From NCBI RefSeq assembly GCF_008831285.2, contig NC_045144.1, positions 17,809,716 to 17,873,715 on the forward strand: a stretch of DNA of 64,000 nt, in the 5' to 3' direction. The notes beneath the pieces were generated by a model. It worked only from the letters and a program-made list of their open reading frames with translations. It did no database searches and had not been told where the DNA came from. Position numbers and translations under genes: made by a program. Positions 36,201-49,834 of this stretch are shown piece after piece; the stretch's first letter is position 1, and each line of letters opens with the position of its first letter. The stretch comes from Nymphaea colorata (taxonomy: Eukaryota > Streptophyta > Magnoliopsida > Nymphaeales > Nymphaeaceae).

Positions 36201-38430
36201 GAATACAGTTTGGGTGATATGAATTATGATGTACCTCCTTCGAGTCCCGCACGTTCGAGCGTTTTTAACCTTAAATTAACGCATTCCCGTTAGAAACTTT
36301 TTTCCCATTTTCGCGTTTTCTTGGAAAAAAGTTCCAAAATTCAAATTAAGTGTCATAACATGAATAATTATTACACTATCCAAGTTTCAACTCGCATGAC
36401 AAAATTTTGGTTTTGTTCTATGCTATGACTCCGTTTGAGTGATCGAAAGTTTACTGTGTTATTCTATAATAGCTAGTCACCAATTCGATCTCATGAGCAT
36501 GAATATGCTGAATAAGCACGAGAATAAGCCCGAGCATGTATAGATTTTAAGAGGGCATTTGATTACTTCATATTTGAAACATATAGATCTGATATGGATC
36601 TAATGTAGAGATTTTGATGATGTTAGTGCATCAAACAACGTATCTTAAATCAAACATAAGATTTACACTTAAATCCTTATTTTACTATTTGCATTGAGAA
36701 AAAGTCGGATTTAAGATCGAAATGAGGAGTATATGATCTTAAATTCATGGTTCTCAAATCCCCAACCAAATGCCCCCTCCTACGCATAAGGATACCATCC
36801 TTAGGTAGTGTTTAGATAACACAATCAAAAAAATTGGTTTTATGAAATCCAACTTTTCAAAAATTTTGTTTTTCAATCAATTTTGAAAATCTGGTTTGTG
36901 TGTTGGATAATAGGAGAGAAACACATTTTTTTGTGAATAACTTAGGAAGTGTCACGTTGTTTACTCCCTTTTGAGAAACATGCTTTGCTAAAAATGAGTT
37001 TTAGTAGGACTCATTTTTTGTATCATCCAGACTCGTCCAAATAAATTCTATGCACCCAAACCAAATAAATTCGATCTTTTAATTCTCGGGTACATTTATA
37101 AACAATGATTCTGCCATTTATTTAACTGCATAGAACAATTTCTTGATCTTGAAACAGATACATGCCAAAAGTTATTTATACCACTATTATCCTGATTTTA
37201 TTGGTAGTTTTCTGGCCAAAAAAAGCTCTTCACCCAGAAGTTATCATGGTTGACTCCCGAAATAAATCAGGAACGTTCTTCATCGCAGAAGGTATGCCTT
37301 GCTCTGGCTAACACAAACAAGCGCTTGTAGAAATTGAATTATCATTCTTCTTGTTCAACCCAGCACAATATTACGGTTCTCTGAATCTGGAAAAGCAATT
37401 TTACCTGCTCATAATAACTTTCAGATACAGGGTAAAAAATTTATCAGCAATCGAGATTCATTTTATTTCGCTGGTTCCATTATATTTGGGAACGTTGGTA
37501 TTTTAAAAGTAGAGCCCCGATTTTATAAGGTAAAAAAGTTCCAAGTTTTTATTATTATTATTTGGAAGACTTTAAATAGGCAGATTTTTTATAACATAAT
37601 CATGATTTAGCATTGCGATAAAAAGCTTTGCGGGCACAAATATCACACTATTCAGCTATTTTCATAGAAAAGCAATCCGTGTATTATCCATACAATCAAC
37701 CTATTTCTAAGAACGAAGATTTTTTGTTTTAGTTTTTCAATAATTTTAGGGTTTTAAAATTTCTGCTATCTCATTTGAAATACGAGTTTGTGGCGGTTGA
37801 ATGCCATGGATCCCACTGAATGAGTGGCTGGAATAGGTCCCTTATTTTCTGGTCCCAGTCACTCAAATCTTGTAGGTTTTCATTTCATATTGGAAACTAG
37901 AATGATGCTGCCGCTAGAAAATGACCTATGCATCATAGTAACTTATACGGGATATAAACAATGGCAATGGTAAAAAATAGAAATTAATTTTTAATTTGCA
38001 TCGTTTCGGCCAATAGGCAGCAATGGCAATAGCATCGGCGTAGGCAGAAAACGGGAGATTTGGGGTAAATCAATAGATCTCACTCCGTTTTATATTTAAG
38101 TAAAAAACGAAAAATCAGCGATTAATCAATAGATCTCACAACGTTACTTGGCCCCCATTTCAAATAACTAAACTAAATCATATCCAGAAACTATTTGAGA
38201 AAGCCATGCATGCATTTACTCAGCTATCGAGTCAGTTACATAAGCAAAATTGACTGCAAACAGTTACCATAATAATCCGAGACTACCAGGCCCGCTTAGC
38301 AAGGAACAAGATCCAACTGCCAAATAAAACAGAGTCAGCCGGATCTCAAGTGTAACGCATAAGAAGCAGCGAGAAAATGGACACCAAAAAAAAAACAAAA
38401 AAGTACATACTTCGACGGAAAAAGCACATA
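36201..38430. other. Spacer between the DCD and Mei2-like genes, nothing recognised
   Basis: AT-rich single-copy-looking DNA. No ORF of note and no repeat with resolvable ends was seen. It should contain the DCD promoter at its left edge. Confidence 0.5.
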
Positions 38431-39034
38431 TTTATTTACTCATACAGGACGCAAAAGCACGACAGCAGAAGAAAAAGGTATACAGAAGAGTAAATACTCA
38501 GCAGCACAAAGTTGCGCATAAATTTGCAGAGGACTAATCTCCCCACAATTCCAGCATTTGCTTAACGGATCATACAAGTACAACAGCCATCTCCTTCGCT
38601 AAATTAGGATGGCACTCACTCGAAAAAGAACCAAATCGATCCACACTGCCAAAATTGAAGGAAAACAGACAACTTAGAGAAGCCTTCAGTTGTACCCAAA
38701 AATAGCCCTCTCGCTCGAACTCCTGTACATCTCTCGTGCCCATTCAAAAACGCAGGCTTCACCTTGTACACTTGCATAGCCTCAATTACAATTACGAAAG
38801 ACCGAAAGCCCAAAACAGACAAAAATAAAGTAGTCATTAGGACAGCGGTAGTTCCCAAAACTTCTGGTTCTGCACCATTATCCAGATGAACTCTGACAGC
38901 TCTTTTTTTTTGTTTTGTTTTTTGGAGGAAGACTGGGGGAAGTGGGGTTGTTATAGGGGTTTGCTTTTAGGACAAAAAAGACCAGATTTTTTCTTTAACC
39001 CGGTTTTCATTTCTAAGTTAGTTACAACAGCTGC
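38431..39034 (-). other. Probable 3' UTR of the Mei2-like gene
   Basis: The minus strand has AATAAA at 38436-38431, about 600 nt past the stop, and no other coding exon. The transcript end is an inference. Confidence 0.4.
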
Positions 39035-42000
39035 TCATTCTCCATCACTTGTTGAACCAGCAGAAGAGTTGGTTGCATTGGACGCAACCTCTCTGGTTGG
39101 AGAAGTTGATGGACTTCCTTGATTCTCATCACTTACACTGGTACGAGGTTTTCCAGACCTTGCCCGCACATTTACACCCATCGGAAACGGCTCCTAAAAA
39201 AATGAAACCTTACTATAAGCTTTATAAAGAGGAGAAAGGTCCGAGATAGAACAAACAGAAGAGAACAATGAGAATACATGAAAATTTGGGAACCAACGTT
39301 ATAGATGCAAAAGCATGGACTAATTTTGCCACCTTTTCCTTTTAGTTGAAGAAGCAAAACAGATAGTTGTGTCAACTAATTTTCTGTCCCTTCCTACATA
39401 GTACAATAGGCAAAACAAATAGTTCTAGCAGCACTAATAATTGAGTGTTTTGAGTCGGAAAAGTCGTATATTCGGTCAAATCTAGATCCCCGCTATTAAA
39501 AATAAAAACAGCAATTTGGGTTTGTTTCAGCTAAAAGAATTAATGACGGAATGAACAGAAACCTACAAGATGCATGCTAATAACGTTTTTCCTCCTCTCA
39601 ATTTTATCAATAGCTTATCAGCTGCCTATTTAAGACCACAAGCTCTAATTCACATTCTTTGATCACCCTACAAATGCAAGGGAAGGAACACAAAGTTATG
39701 TGCTTAGAAGGACAAACAAGTGATACCTGATCTCCTGCATTTGGGCCTTCAGTATGGAAAAGAATAGGTCTACAACGCTTATCCTCGTTCATCAAGCTTG
39801 AATTCTGAAAATGAGCAATTAGAGCTGCCTTTCCCTGAATCCGTGCGTATGCAAGAGATGCTACCTTCTCACTGTTGAATTTCTCCCACTTTTTACCATT
39901 AAATGCCTGTAAAGGAGGAAAAATTGCAGATGGTCTGTGTCAGTCCCCAAAAAGGGAATGAACCTCAAGTAAATTCTCAAACATGGTTACCTCATAAAAT
40001 GAGACAATGTGTAATGCATCAGTCATATTGATAAAAGCATAGCCGACGTTGCACTTATTCTGCATAATAGAAGGTAAAAAGTAAATAAAACTTTCTCAAG
40101 AACAAATGCATCGGCAACATGCAACATTAAAACAAAATCACCTTAAAATCAATGGGCAAGTAGATGAAGTCATAAGTTCCTCGATGGTGTTCATCAATTG
40201 CAGCCAAGAGCATTTTAGAAGTGTACCTACAAGGAAGTGATTAATTCCCAAACCAAGATGCACTAGAAAATTGAAACAGTGCATAAAGAAAGACAGTGAA
40301 TCAACCAACATACTTGTTGGGAATGTTCTTGATCATAAGCGTTGTTCTTGTGTCTTCACCACGTATTATGCGGTCAATATCCAATTCATACTGTTTTTTG
40401 TTGTCAGTTTGATTGCTTGAGTCACTCCTCCGTCCCCTCATCCGTTCATTGGGACTTTCAAATGGTGGCGGTGGCACAGAGATCATTTGGTTTCCATTAG
40501 GAAACATTTGGCATCTATGCTGAGGAGAAGGTAATCCCACATTACCAGCTGAAAGCAAAGAATCTAAACCATTTTTTCCTATATGGGAAAACATGTTTGG
40601 AGCAGAAATTTCCAATGGATGCAACCCATTGCTTCCAGAATAGCCAATCCTTCGAACAGATCCAGGAATAAGTCCTGTCAATTCAGCAGGATCCCCAGAA
40701 AAACCATGTCGTCGATCCCAAAGAGATGTTGGAGCTGAGCCCACATGGGGGTGATGTGAAGGTAATAATGTGTTGACTAGATGGGCTTGGCCACTAGCAA
40801 AACCATGCAGATGTGGTTGGTGACAACCATGGACAGCATTAACAAATGATGGTGAATTTGCCCACATCATGTGGCTTCCAGCAGATGGTTGGTAAGAGTT
40901 GGGATTGGCCCACATAAGATGGTGTCCATGCATAGCGCAAGCGCCATTCCCTGAGCCCCCATAGACTAAAAAAACACCCAACCAGACAAACATTAAGTAT
41001 TTTGCAATGAAAGACATGAGGAGAGACAAATTTTAAAAAGAACAGATTCACAGCTAAATAATTTGGTCATTTAGTTAAGTGCACCTTTACAACTAAGCAG
41101 GCAGATTAAAATGGAATGAGAAATCAAGTTCAATAAAAGTTAAGCTGTTAATGTAGCTAACTACAAAGAAGCTGATATAAAGTAAAATACAGAAGAGAAA
41201 AACCAAAAAGCAAGAAAAAAGTGATTTCAGCTTACAGAAACACCATTGATTTTCATGTTATGGAGTTAACATCATGGTTACCAACTCTAGTGTCGGCTCA
41301 ACAGGTCAAGTTCACGGAAATTTTCCACAACCAAACATGGAAGACTTAGCATGTTCAACAAAATAAAAAGACTGATGGTATGCAAAAGTTTATGGAGTAA
41401 CACAGAAAAGATTGAAAAAGTAATCAAGATAAGGGGGAAAAACAATATTTAAGTTAACAAGCGCGAATGTATGTGGAACCAGGTATGTCAATGTGAACAA
41501 CTAGATGGGAAGACATATTGATGGCAAACTCACGACTTGGAAATTCAGTAGTATTTGAAAATGTTATCCTTACGGACAAGCTACAAGATTTTCTAACTGA
41601 GAATCCCTTTGCCAATGAAAAGGACAAGAACAGACTTATATTCTTCGAAGAACGTATCTAGTGATGAATGATCAGGGAGAAATTTATCTTACACTAACTT
41701 ACCACTTTCAAATGAATGGCTTTGGAATTCATTAGGTCCAATCCTAGGTATATGCCTGCTCTGAAGCCCTTCAACATGCCTTGGAATCATATTTGTGGTC
41801 ATCGCTGACATGGTGCTAGGGGAATTATATGGCATAGAGTTGCTGATATCATGTTCAGGAAGTGAATGAGCGTGAAAACCTGGCATAACTTGTAAACCAA
41901 ACATGCGCCCCACAGAGTGATTAGGCTCCCCCAGGCTAGACTGGCTGCCATTATTACCAATAGATGAAACTCTCACTGAAGGAGATAGCCCTGGCACAAT

Positions 42001-45000
42001 ATCTGGGGAAGAAAATCCTTGCAATGCAGAGTCAACAAACTGATTCACAGTTGGACAAGTGGCTGAATTATGATCTTGGATAGCTCCATGCTCAGGACTG
42101 CTTATGGGGATTGACCTGTGTGAATGTGATCCTGGAAGAAAGAAAGAAGGAGATCATAAATATATTCACTTGATTATCTCAAGATAAGAAAAAGATACAC
42201 AGCAACCAACTTAATACCATAGCAACTCAGGGGCGAGGTATTTAAAGGGCTTCCCTGCTGTCTAAGCAAATTGGCATCCCCAAGCTCCAAATCGTGAGAT
42301 AACTGTTGCATCAAGCTGCATGAAAAATAATATCATCCATAAGGAAATTGTACCTTTTGTCAATATAGATACATCTATCAATTGTCAAACCATTACTATG
42401 GTCACATGTACATATACACAAGCACACGCACACACAAAGGGAGAGAGCAGATTTGCAGCATTCAGCAGTGTCCTATTCACAAACTAGATTCAATTTGTGA
42501 TGACCTGTCAAGGGTTATCACCTCCAGCGTTTTTATGATTTATCACCAACTTTTTTATTGAATTCATAAATTTATTTACTATTTTTCTATGTTCAATGGA
42601 TAAAGCAGATGAACTAGATTTGAATTAGTATGAATATTTTACAAAAGCAGCCACTGAGCAATTGGATGGTTCAATCATCAGTCATGGTTGCAAGTATCTT
42701 AGCATTAAATGTTGAGTATAAAGAAGTTACGATATGTAACGATACAGTTACGATACGTTACGATACGTTAATTTTTACTGATTTTTTATGATTTTTTTGT
42801 ATTACTTACTTTACGATATTTTACGATACAGCATATCTTAAAGCCAGACCGATATGGCTTACGATACACTTTTTAGTTTTTACAACATTGCTATAAACAT
42901 GGAGATACATTGCGTAGTAAAGAACCTGAATTCAAAGGAAAGATATCGAATAGACAAATAAAAATAAGAAAATTGTCTGCTTCGGGATGTTTGCTCAAGC
43001 ATATATCCATAAAATGTAGAATGCACATGACATCTTGAAAACTAAATTTTTTTTGTGTTACAAATCAATTTTTCTCAACCAAAGGACCAATCTGCAGCAT
43101 TGATTAGATATGTTCATTTATGTAAATTCAAAAAGTCACCATAGCAGCTACTTAGCTACCTAGGAGGTGATCAAGAGTTAATCAGCCAACACAACACACA
43201 CATGCATGTTAGGGCAAGACAAAACCCTAATTTCATTGCATCGAAAAGTCATAATGAGAGCCTTTTTTTCAACGAACATAATGAGAGCTATTAGCAGCAG
43301 CCTTCTTTACTTAGGCTGATATCGGGTCTGGTACACTCCAGACCCACCTCCTTATTTTTCCCAAATCCTAGACATTTGACTATTTACATATTACCTCCCA
43401 TTTTCCCAATTGTATCACACCAAGTATGAAAATACAATATCTGGTGAAGATTCAAATGCAACAGAATATGAGAAAGATTGGACCCAGTTGAATCTTTGAT
43501 CATCATTAGACATACCATGAGGAACATGGCAGAATAAATTATCAAATATTAGAATGTCAGAATTTAGATGCCATTATGACAGTATTTTACTGGAGCCTGG
43601 AGGTTTAAGGTTTACAAGATTGCCATGGCTCTGAGTGTGAAATTGTTTCCTTGTAAATCCTACCAATCAATCGGCAAGCAACATGAAGAAAAAAAAAAAG
43701 TGTTTTAGGCTTTTAGCTAATTTTCATCTCCAGTGTCTTTATTGTATACCCCTCTCATCAATGAAGAAAGTGCCTCATTGAATCAACAAGCTCATTATCG
43801 TCCAAGAAAAATGTGAAGCACTGTAGCTAATTTTTATTTGGAAGATTTGAGATTTGAAGGTGCTTGACTATGTTGCATGGAACATGAAGTGTCAATATTG
43901 GGCTGTGCCCAACACAGACATGAACATCTGTCAACATGCTTGGGACATGCCATTATTAAAAATATGAAGTGATAAAAAAAGACAAGAATGTCAAATACTT
44001 CTATGATATACATACCATGCATAGTGTTTGTCAAATGCTTCAAAGAACATGTGTCAAATGCTTCTGTGATTATTTTCTTTCTAAGTACATGCATTTACGA
44101 GAATGTTTACATAACCATGCTTCATGTATTGTAAGTCATCAAGAATCATATTTGCATTTTATATGTTTTACATTAGCATTTTGTTATTTTTCAGCCGTAA
44201 AATTTGTTATTTCCCTTTTCCTCATAATATGTGTGTGTGTGTATGTGTGTCTAACCTGTGTCTAACCATGTCCAAGTGTCTTATTTTTATTTTTAAGGTG
44301 TGCCTTGTTCAACACTCATTCCCATGTCCTACACCCACACCCATGTTGGTGTCCATGCAACATAGGTGTTTGACAATCAAAAAGGAGAAGGATGAAGCTA
44401 TTAATTAGAGAATCAAAATCCTCTTGGCAAAGAGCTACATTTTTCCATCCATGCAGAGAGATGAAACCCATAATTGCATCCGAGGAACATATGAATGAAC
44501 AGCTATGTTAGCTAAAGAGAGGGAAAAAAAAAAACAGAGATAGGGAAGAAATTTGTTATGTCTTATAAGAGATTTGAAACCCAGATGAAAGAAAATAGTG
44601 AAACAATAACTTGCTGGCATATCCACTGGAAAAAAAAAAGGCTGTGAATAAACAAATGACACAAAAATCTAACCGTGCAGTCAATCCCCATCCATAGATA
44701 CAAAAGCGCCTACCATTGGCAAAGGGAAAGAGGACTAACTTATCACTTAAAAAAATGTTGATTCATAGAAACAGTACATAATTGATCATTTAAGCGAGTG
44801 ATAAGTGAAAATCCATCTTGCACCACTACAGGGCAGAAGAAGGCAGCAACTTTGTCACCAAAAAAGAAAAGCAAAATTGTGAAAAGGGAAAGGGAAGGAA
44901 GGGTTGCTATTTCCTATCAACATGCCAAACAGTTTTGAGCAAACAGAGTAGCCTATGCATTGCCACAAAAAGGTCTGCAAGTTGAAAGATAGTCAACAAA

Positions 45001-48000
45001 AGAAGAAAGTGAAAATGTAAATGACAGTACCAGTGTCATTGAGGAAAGGGAAAGAGAAGAAAGAGTTGTTATTTCTTATAAAATGGCAAACAGTTTGAAG
45101 CAAATAGGGAAATAGTAAACAAATAGCCTATGCAATGCCACAAAATCTCCGTAATATGAAAAATGGTCAACAAAACAAGAAAGTAAAAATGTAAACAAAA
45201 ATACCACCGTCTTGCCCCGCCTGGACGACTTGGCTCTAGCTTTATTCGTTTCCCTGCAATATCACTCCTATTCAATGCTCTTAGAGCTGCTTCAGCTGCT
45301 CTAACATCGTAAAATTCGATAAACTTATGATGATGCTTGTGAGGTGTTTCACGAATCTGGCAACATTACAAGAAAGAAAAGGCTATGAGTTTATAACTCT
45401 CTGAAGAAAGTTTTCTAATTAGACAAAGTAGGTCTAACCTCCTTAATTTCCCCATAGGCACCAAAAATCTGGCGAAGATAATCATTTGAGACAGAAGAAT
45501 CGAGATTGAACACCACAAGTGTACCCTGATTTACATCTTTCTCTGAAGGATTGTCCTGCAAATGGTAACAAAAAGCAGATGGTGTTCAGACATTGGAAAA
45601 TTGCCAGATATACACCAGCCTTATTTAAATATGGAGTGAAATAGTAGATACTTGAGATCTGAACAATTATTAAAATAATAACTTAATATTGAAAAATAAA
45701 TCCGCGAATAATATTGCTAAAACATATTACTTTTGCAGAACCTGTACAGCCAAAAATCATGACGAAATTTCCCCCAAAGTACCTTCGGAATAGAAAAGTG
45801 TATATCAAGCTTCCGACGCCTGAGTGGCTTGTTCTGAAGTGCCCGCATAGCATTTCTTGCTGATCTTATGTCATAGTAAGAAATCATAACAAATCCACGA
45901 TGCTTGCAAGCAGTGTAAAGTGCACGAATATCTCCATATTGCTGAGAACAGATACAAAATAACAATTATGCAACTGAATTCCCCACAAGTGAAAACACTC
46001 AGACCAATGAGGAATTTAAGAAAAAAAGCACAAGTACCTCAAAAAGAGCCCGTAGCTCAGTGTCCTCTACGTTACTGTTAATGTTCCGAACAAATAAGGT
46101 TCTAGAAGGATGCTCTCCATAAGGATGTTCACCAGGAAAGGACCCGTTTGATCCTACCTGCAGGCTATTTGGATTAGCACCAACAAGATCAGGGTCTTTG
46201 TTGTTATGGTCACAACCCAATGCATCATCAGCTTCTAGTTCCATACCACCAACACTGCTGAATAAATCAAAATCCTCCATTTCGTCACTAGTATTCGTTC
46301 GCGCAATGTAATCACTCTCATCAACAACTCCAGAAAACAGTTCATCGTCATCAGGGAGGAGATTTCCAATAGTCTGTGCCTCTATCTCCTCAATGGATTC
46401 AAAAGCCTCGTCTCCATCAAAACAAGAAATAGCAGTATCAATAGAGTGGCCCGATGCATCAACCAGAGGTGATATTCTTACTGCAAGATTAGCACAAAGC
46501 ATGTAGATTAGAAGAGAGTACACAATCTGCAGATGCTCCACATCATGATCTCTGAACCAAGAGTGAAGCACCAAAAACAACTTAAGTTACAGAGTAAATG
46601 TCCTAAGATATCCATAAAAGGAAAACAACATAGACAACTTCCTAACCAAGAAGTATTTGAGTGAAAAAGAACATACCAAACAGAAGCAGTAAAATGGTAC
46701 TTACATTTCTTTTCAAGAGCCTCTGATAAAAAGCTGGAGAAGAGCCCATTCTCATATTGTGGCCTGCTCATGTCAGCCTTGTTACCTGCCATAGATAAAG
46801 TTGCAGGCTTTGCACAGATGCTTTGTTGAGGACCCAACTCCCACTCCACATTTCTCCAAGAGGCAGCTGATAAAACTGCAGATCTTTCAGATCCAATAGC
46901 ATTCTTTTCAAGGACATGGTTGACCTTAAGCTCTTTGATACGATTAGGCTCAGATTGTTGTAAACAGTCCAATGACTGCACTCCACTAAGTCCAAAACTT
47001 CCAAGAGGAGCAGAAATTGACTGCACTCCACTAAGTCCAAAACTTCCAAGAGGAGCAGAAACGACAGCATTGTTGCCTTGAAAGAGTGGTGTAACATCAA
47101 TTCCTACACCAACATGAAACATGAACATAGTTTTCATTTAGACCATAAATAGCAACATTTAGAGAGAAAAAAATCACACAAGTTAACAAACATTAAATTC
47201 TGCTCCAAATATAACAGTCTTTGACATCAAACAACCATAACAAATGAGTGGTCCCATATAGTAAGCGTACAAACATAATGGCGGATCTAAGGTCCAAAAT
47301 AAGAGTAAGAAAGGTCTTTCCAAAGAACAGCTGTCAAAGAATCATTGGATAACCATCATAAAGTGAGACCACATAACTGCAGTTCCAGAAAAACAAGTTC
47401 ACAACCATCTCAGAATTCAGCACTAGATTAGGTCAAACTTTGAGGGTTGCAAAACAATTCTATAAGAAGGACGAGATCAAACTGATGATGAAGATGAAGA
47501 AAACACACATTACACAGTGAGATGTTACTGGCCAGCCCATAATTGTTCATGCCAAAGATGAATCAGACAAACAAGCAGCAGTTGCACAAACTTGTCTATG
47601 CATTACAATTTACAGCACACATATGGTCTTACTCTTTCACCCTCAAATGCAATTTAAGCATTAGGTTTGGCAATAAAGATATCTCCAAACATACCAAAAC
47701 TGGCTGCCACTTGGGTGCCACCCCAATTCAGATTGACTTCGCAACTTAAATATATCTGCCATAAATGACAAAGTCCTTTGCAATATTCTCATAGACTCTT
47801 AGTCACACTGGAGGGTATTAACTATCAATACTTCCTTGGACCTGACATCAAGAGAAGCCATCTACGGGTGTCCCATGAATAACTGACATAGGGAGGAAAA
47901 AAGTTCAACATTTTCCAGCAAACCGTGTAAGCAGTCAAAATATGTTAAGGGAAAACTTGCAACAACGCATCAATTCTGAAGAGAAAACCAAACAAAACTT

Positions 48001-48983
48001 AATCATCATCCTTTATGAAAAAAGACTTTTTTCTACCATCATTAAAGACCAAGAATATTTGCCATTTTACAAATCTTCAAAAATCTGCCCTGCTAATCAA
48101 TAAAAGAAAGATCCATGACCTCACAAAAAACTCAGTCTGCTATATCATGATATAGTAGTTGGCCTACAAACGGAATCTAAAAGTCACCACAAAATAAAAT
48201 TAATGCATAAACATCCAAGCCTCCAAGCAGCATAAAGTATTAAGGTGCATACATATAAACAAATTATTACAAAAGGTGACTTTTTTTTTTCCTAACAAAT
48301 AACTTCTGTAACTAATGTCTAATTTACATCCAGACTCCAGTCACTGACTGCAAGATAGAATATATAACTGCACCATTAATTGTTATGTCATCTTTATCTC
48401 TATTTTTAAACGTGAGAAATGCTCTATTACTGCCCCTTGAACGTAGATCATTAATTGAGGATTTGATACCTGCTTCTTATTAAAAATATTTATATTAATT
48501 AGGCAGTTAACTGGCTGTTAAAATAGTTCACAATAATATATAAGTCATAACTGCCCATTTATTATACTTGTCATCTCTATCTCTAATTTCAACGTGTGCA
48601 AAATGCTTTACACATCTACCTCCAAAACTGCAAACCATTCATTAAAGTGTTTATTTCTAATTACTGCTCAGTATATCTCAAGAAATAGAGCAGTACGGCC
48701 TTATAGGTTGTTAGGCTAGTGATAAGTTAAAACTTGTACATGTATGTGTCTATGTGTGTGTCTGTGTGTATGTGCACGAGCGAGTCGCTGACACATCATC
48801 AGAGCGAGATTGTTTCCTTGAGATTCACGTGCACAATTTAGAATCCTCACCATGTTGGCCTGCTGCAGTCTCGTGCTTCCAGAAACCAACTTGCCTCTGC
48901 ATGAATTAACCAAATTAACATCTTTTATCCAAGAAAGGTAAAAAAATAGACGAGGCGGAAGCAGGTCTCCTTACATCATAATT

Positions 48984-49017
<34 letters not shown>

Positions 49018-49174
49018 GAGATTAGCATACCTCTGCCGGGAGGTGGATTTCTGTAGAAAACAAAGACGACGTAATGGATGAAGCAAATGGAGAGGATGAA
49101 AACATTTGCTCCATTTTTTGCTTGGGATCAAAACGATTCAGGTAACAACTTCGCTCGGCTCCTTCAGATGGCAT
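39035..49174 (-). CDS. Mei2-like RNA-binding protein, 14 coding exons, 1042 aa, three RRMs
   Basis: Coding exons on the minus strand: 49174-49031, 48896-48851, 47103-46705, 46480-46038, 45941-45783, 45555-45439, 45356-45208, 42315-42218, 42131-41703, 40965-40314, 40226-40142, 40059-39991, 39906-39727, 39193-39035; total 3129 nt, in frame, GT-AG throughout. The start MPSEGAER and the next-exon RQVGFWK are typical of plant Mei2-like (AML/OML) proteins. RRM1 (about 322-395) has TLFVRNI and HRGFVMISY. RRM2 (about 408-478) has TLVVFNLDS and HKFIEFYD. The Mei2-type C-terminal RRM3 (about 866-965) has [32 protein letters not shown] and FNGKKWEKFNSEK; the protein ends after EPFPMGVNVRARSGKPRTS. The family binds RNA and acts in meiosis and vegetative meristem growth. 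Exon 3 has a 15-codon in-frame duplication. The protein is somewhat longer than the Arabidopsis members I recall (about 800-915 aa). Confidence 0.96.
42729..42890. mobile_element. hAT-like MITE, GTATCG family, 5'-truncated or deleted copy 3
   Basis: It shares the right end of the family: TTACGATACG repeats, CAGCATATCTTAAAGCC(A)GACCGATA, and the terminus TTTTTACAACATTG at 42890. The left palindrome array is missing and no matching left terminus was found, so no target duplication can be assigned. It lies in the 2.9 kb intron 7 of the Mei2-like gene. Confidence 0.75.
43868..44365. mobile_element. hAT-like MITE, CTATGTTGCATGG termini (498 bp)
   Basis: Termini CTATGTTGCATGGAAC and GTGTCCATGCAACATAG are inverted. 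Flanks GTGCTTGA (43860-43867) and GTGTTTGA (44366-44373) are an 8-bp duplication with one mismatch. Subterminal words are CCCAACACAGACATG at the left and GTGTCTAACCATGTCC plus CCTACACCCACACCC at the right. It lies in intron 7 of the Mei2-like gene. Confidence 0.8.
46973..47062 (-). repeat. 45-bp in-frame tandem duplication in Mei2-like exon 3
   Basis: Two adjacent 45-bp units encode SAPLGSFGLSGVQSI and SAPLGSFGLSGVQSL (read with a one-codon phase choice). They are almost identical at DNA level, so the duplication is young. It lies upstream of RRM1 in the variable N-terminal part. Confidence 0.92.
48976..49014. repeat. Poly-T/poly-A tract in Mei2-like intron 1
   Basis: About nine T are followed by about 25 A, between coding exons 1 and 2. 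It could be a decayed retroposon tail, but no matching body was identified. Confidence 0.9.
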
Positions 49175-49834
49175 TCTGCACTTGTCAAAATGCCAAACTA
49201 AATGATAAACCAGCCTTTCCTCACCGCCGATCCAGCACTTTCAATATTCAATCGGACGCGCAAAAATTGGCTACGAGACGAAAGAATGCCTGGATCATAA
49301 AATTAAAATTAGAGCACCAGATTTTTCGACATTAAACTCCAAACTTAGCCGAAATTGTACTATATTCCAAATCAGATTCTCAGACATCAAAGCTGATCGC
49401 GTCAACCTTCAGCTAAATAGAAACTTCACAGACAAACCCCCAGAACATGATACACACAACAATGTTATTTCCTCTAAAAAATACGAAATCCGACAGGGGA
49501 TCGCCAAGAAATCCGCCTTCTGAATCCAATTTCTTGAAAGACGACCGGATCACTAGGAAGTGGAAAATTCTTTTATAGTGAAGCAAAAAAAAAAATCCAC
49601 AAAATTGAGCCTCAAAAACGAGAAACGAGCTCAGACAATGTTATTGGTTATGATTGGAGGAGATGAACATCCAAACGATAAAATTCAATCCCAACAACCC
49701 GCCGGAATACCCAATATCCTCTCCAAACCACTTAAACCAGGGCCAGAAGCGAATGATCATTCGCAACCCAGTCCAATAACGACATACCGGACGACGAACA
49801 CAGAAAACACAAACAAAACGACTAGGTAACTCAC

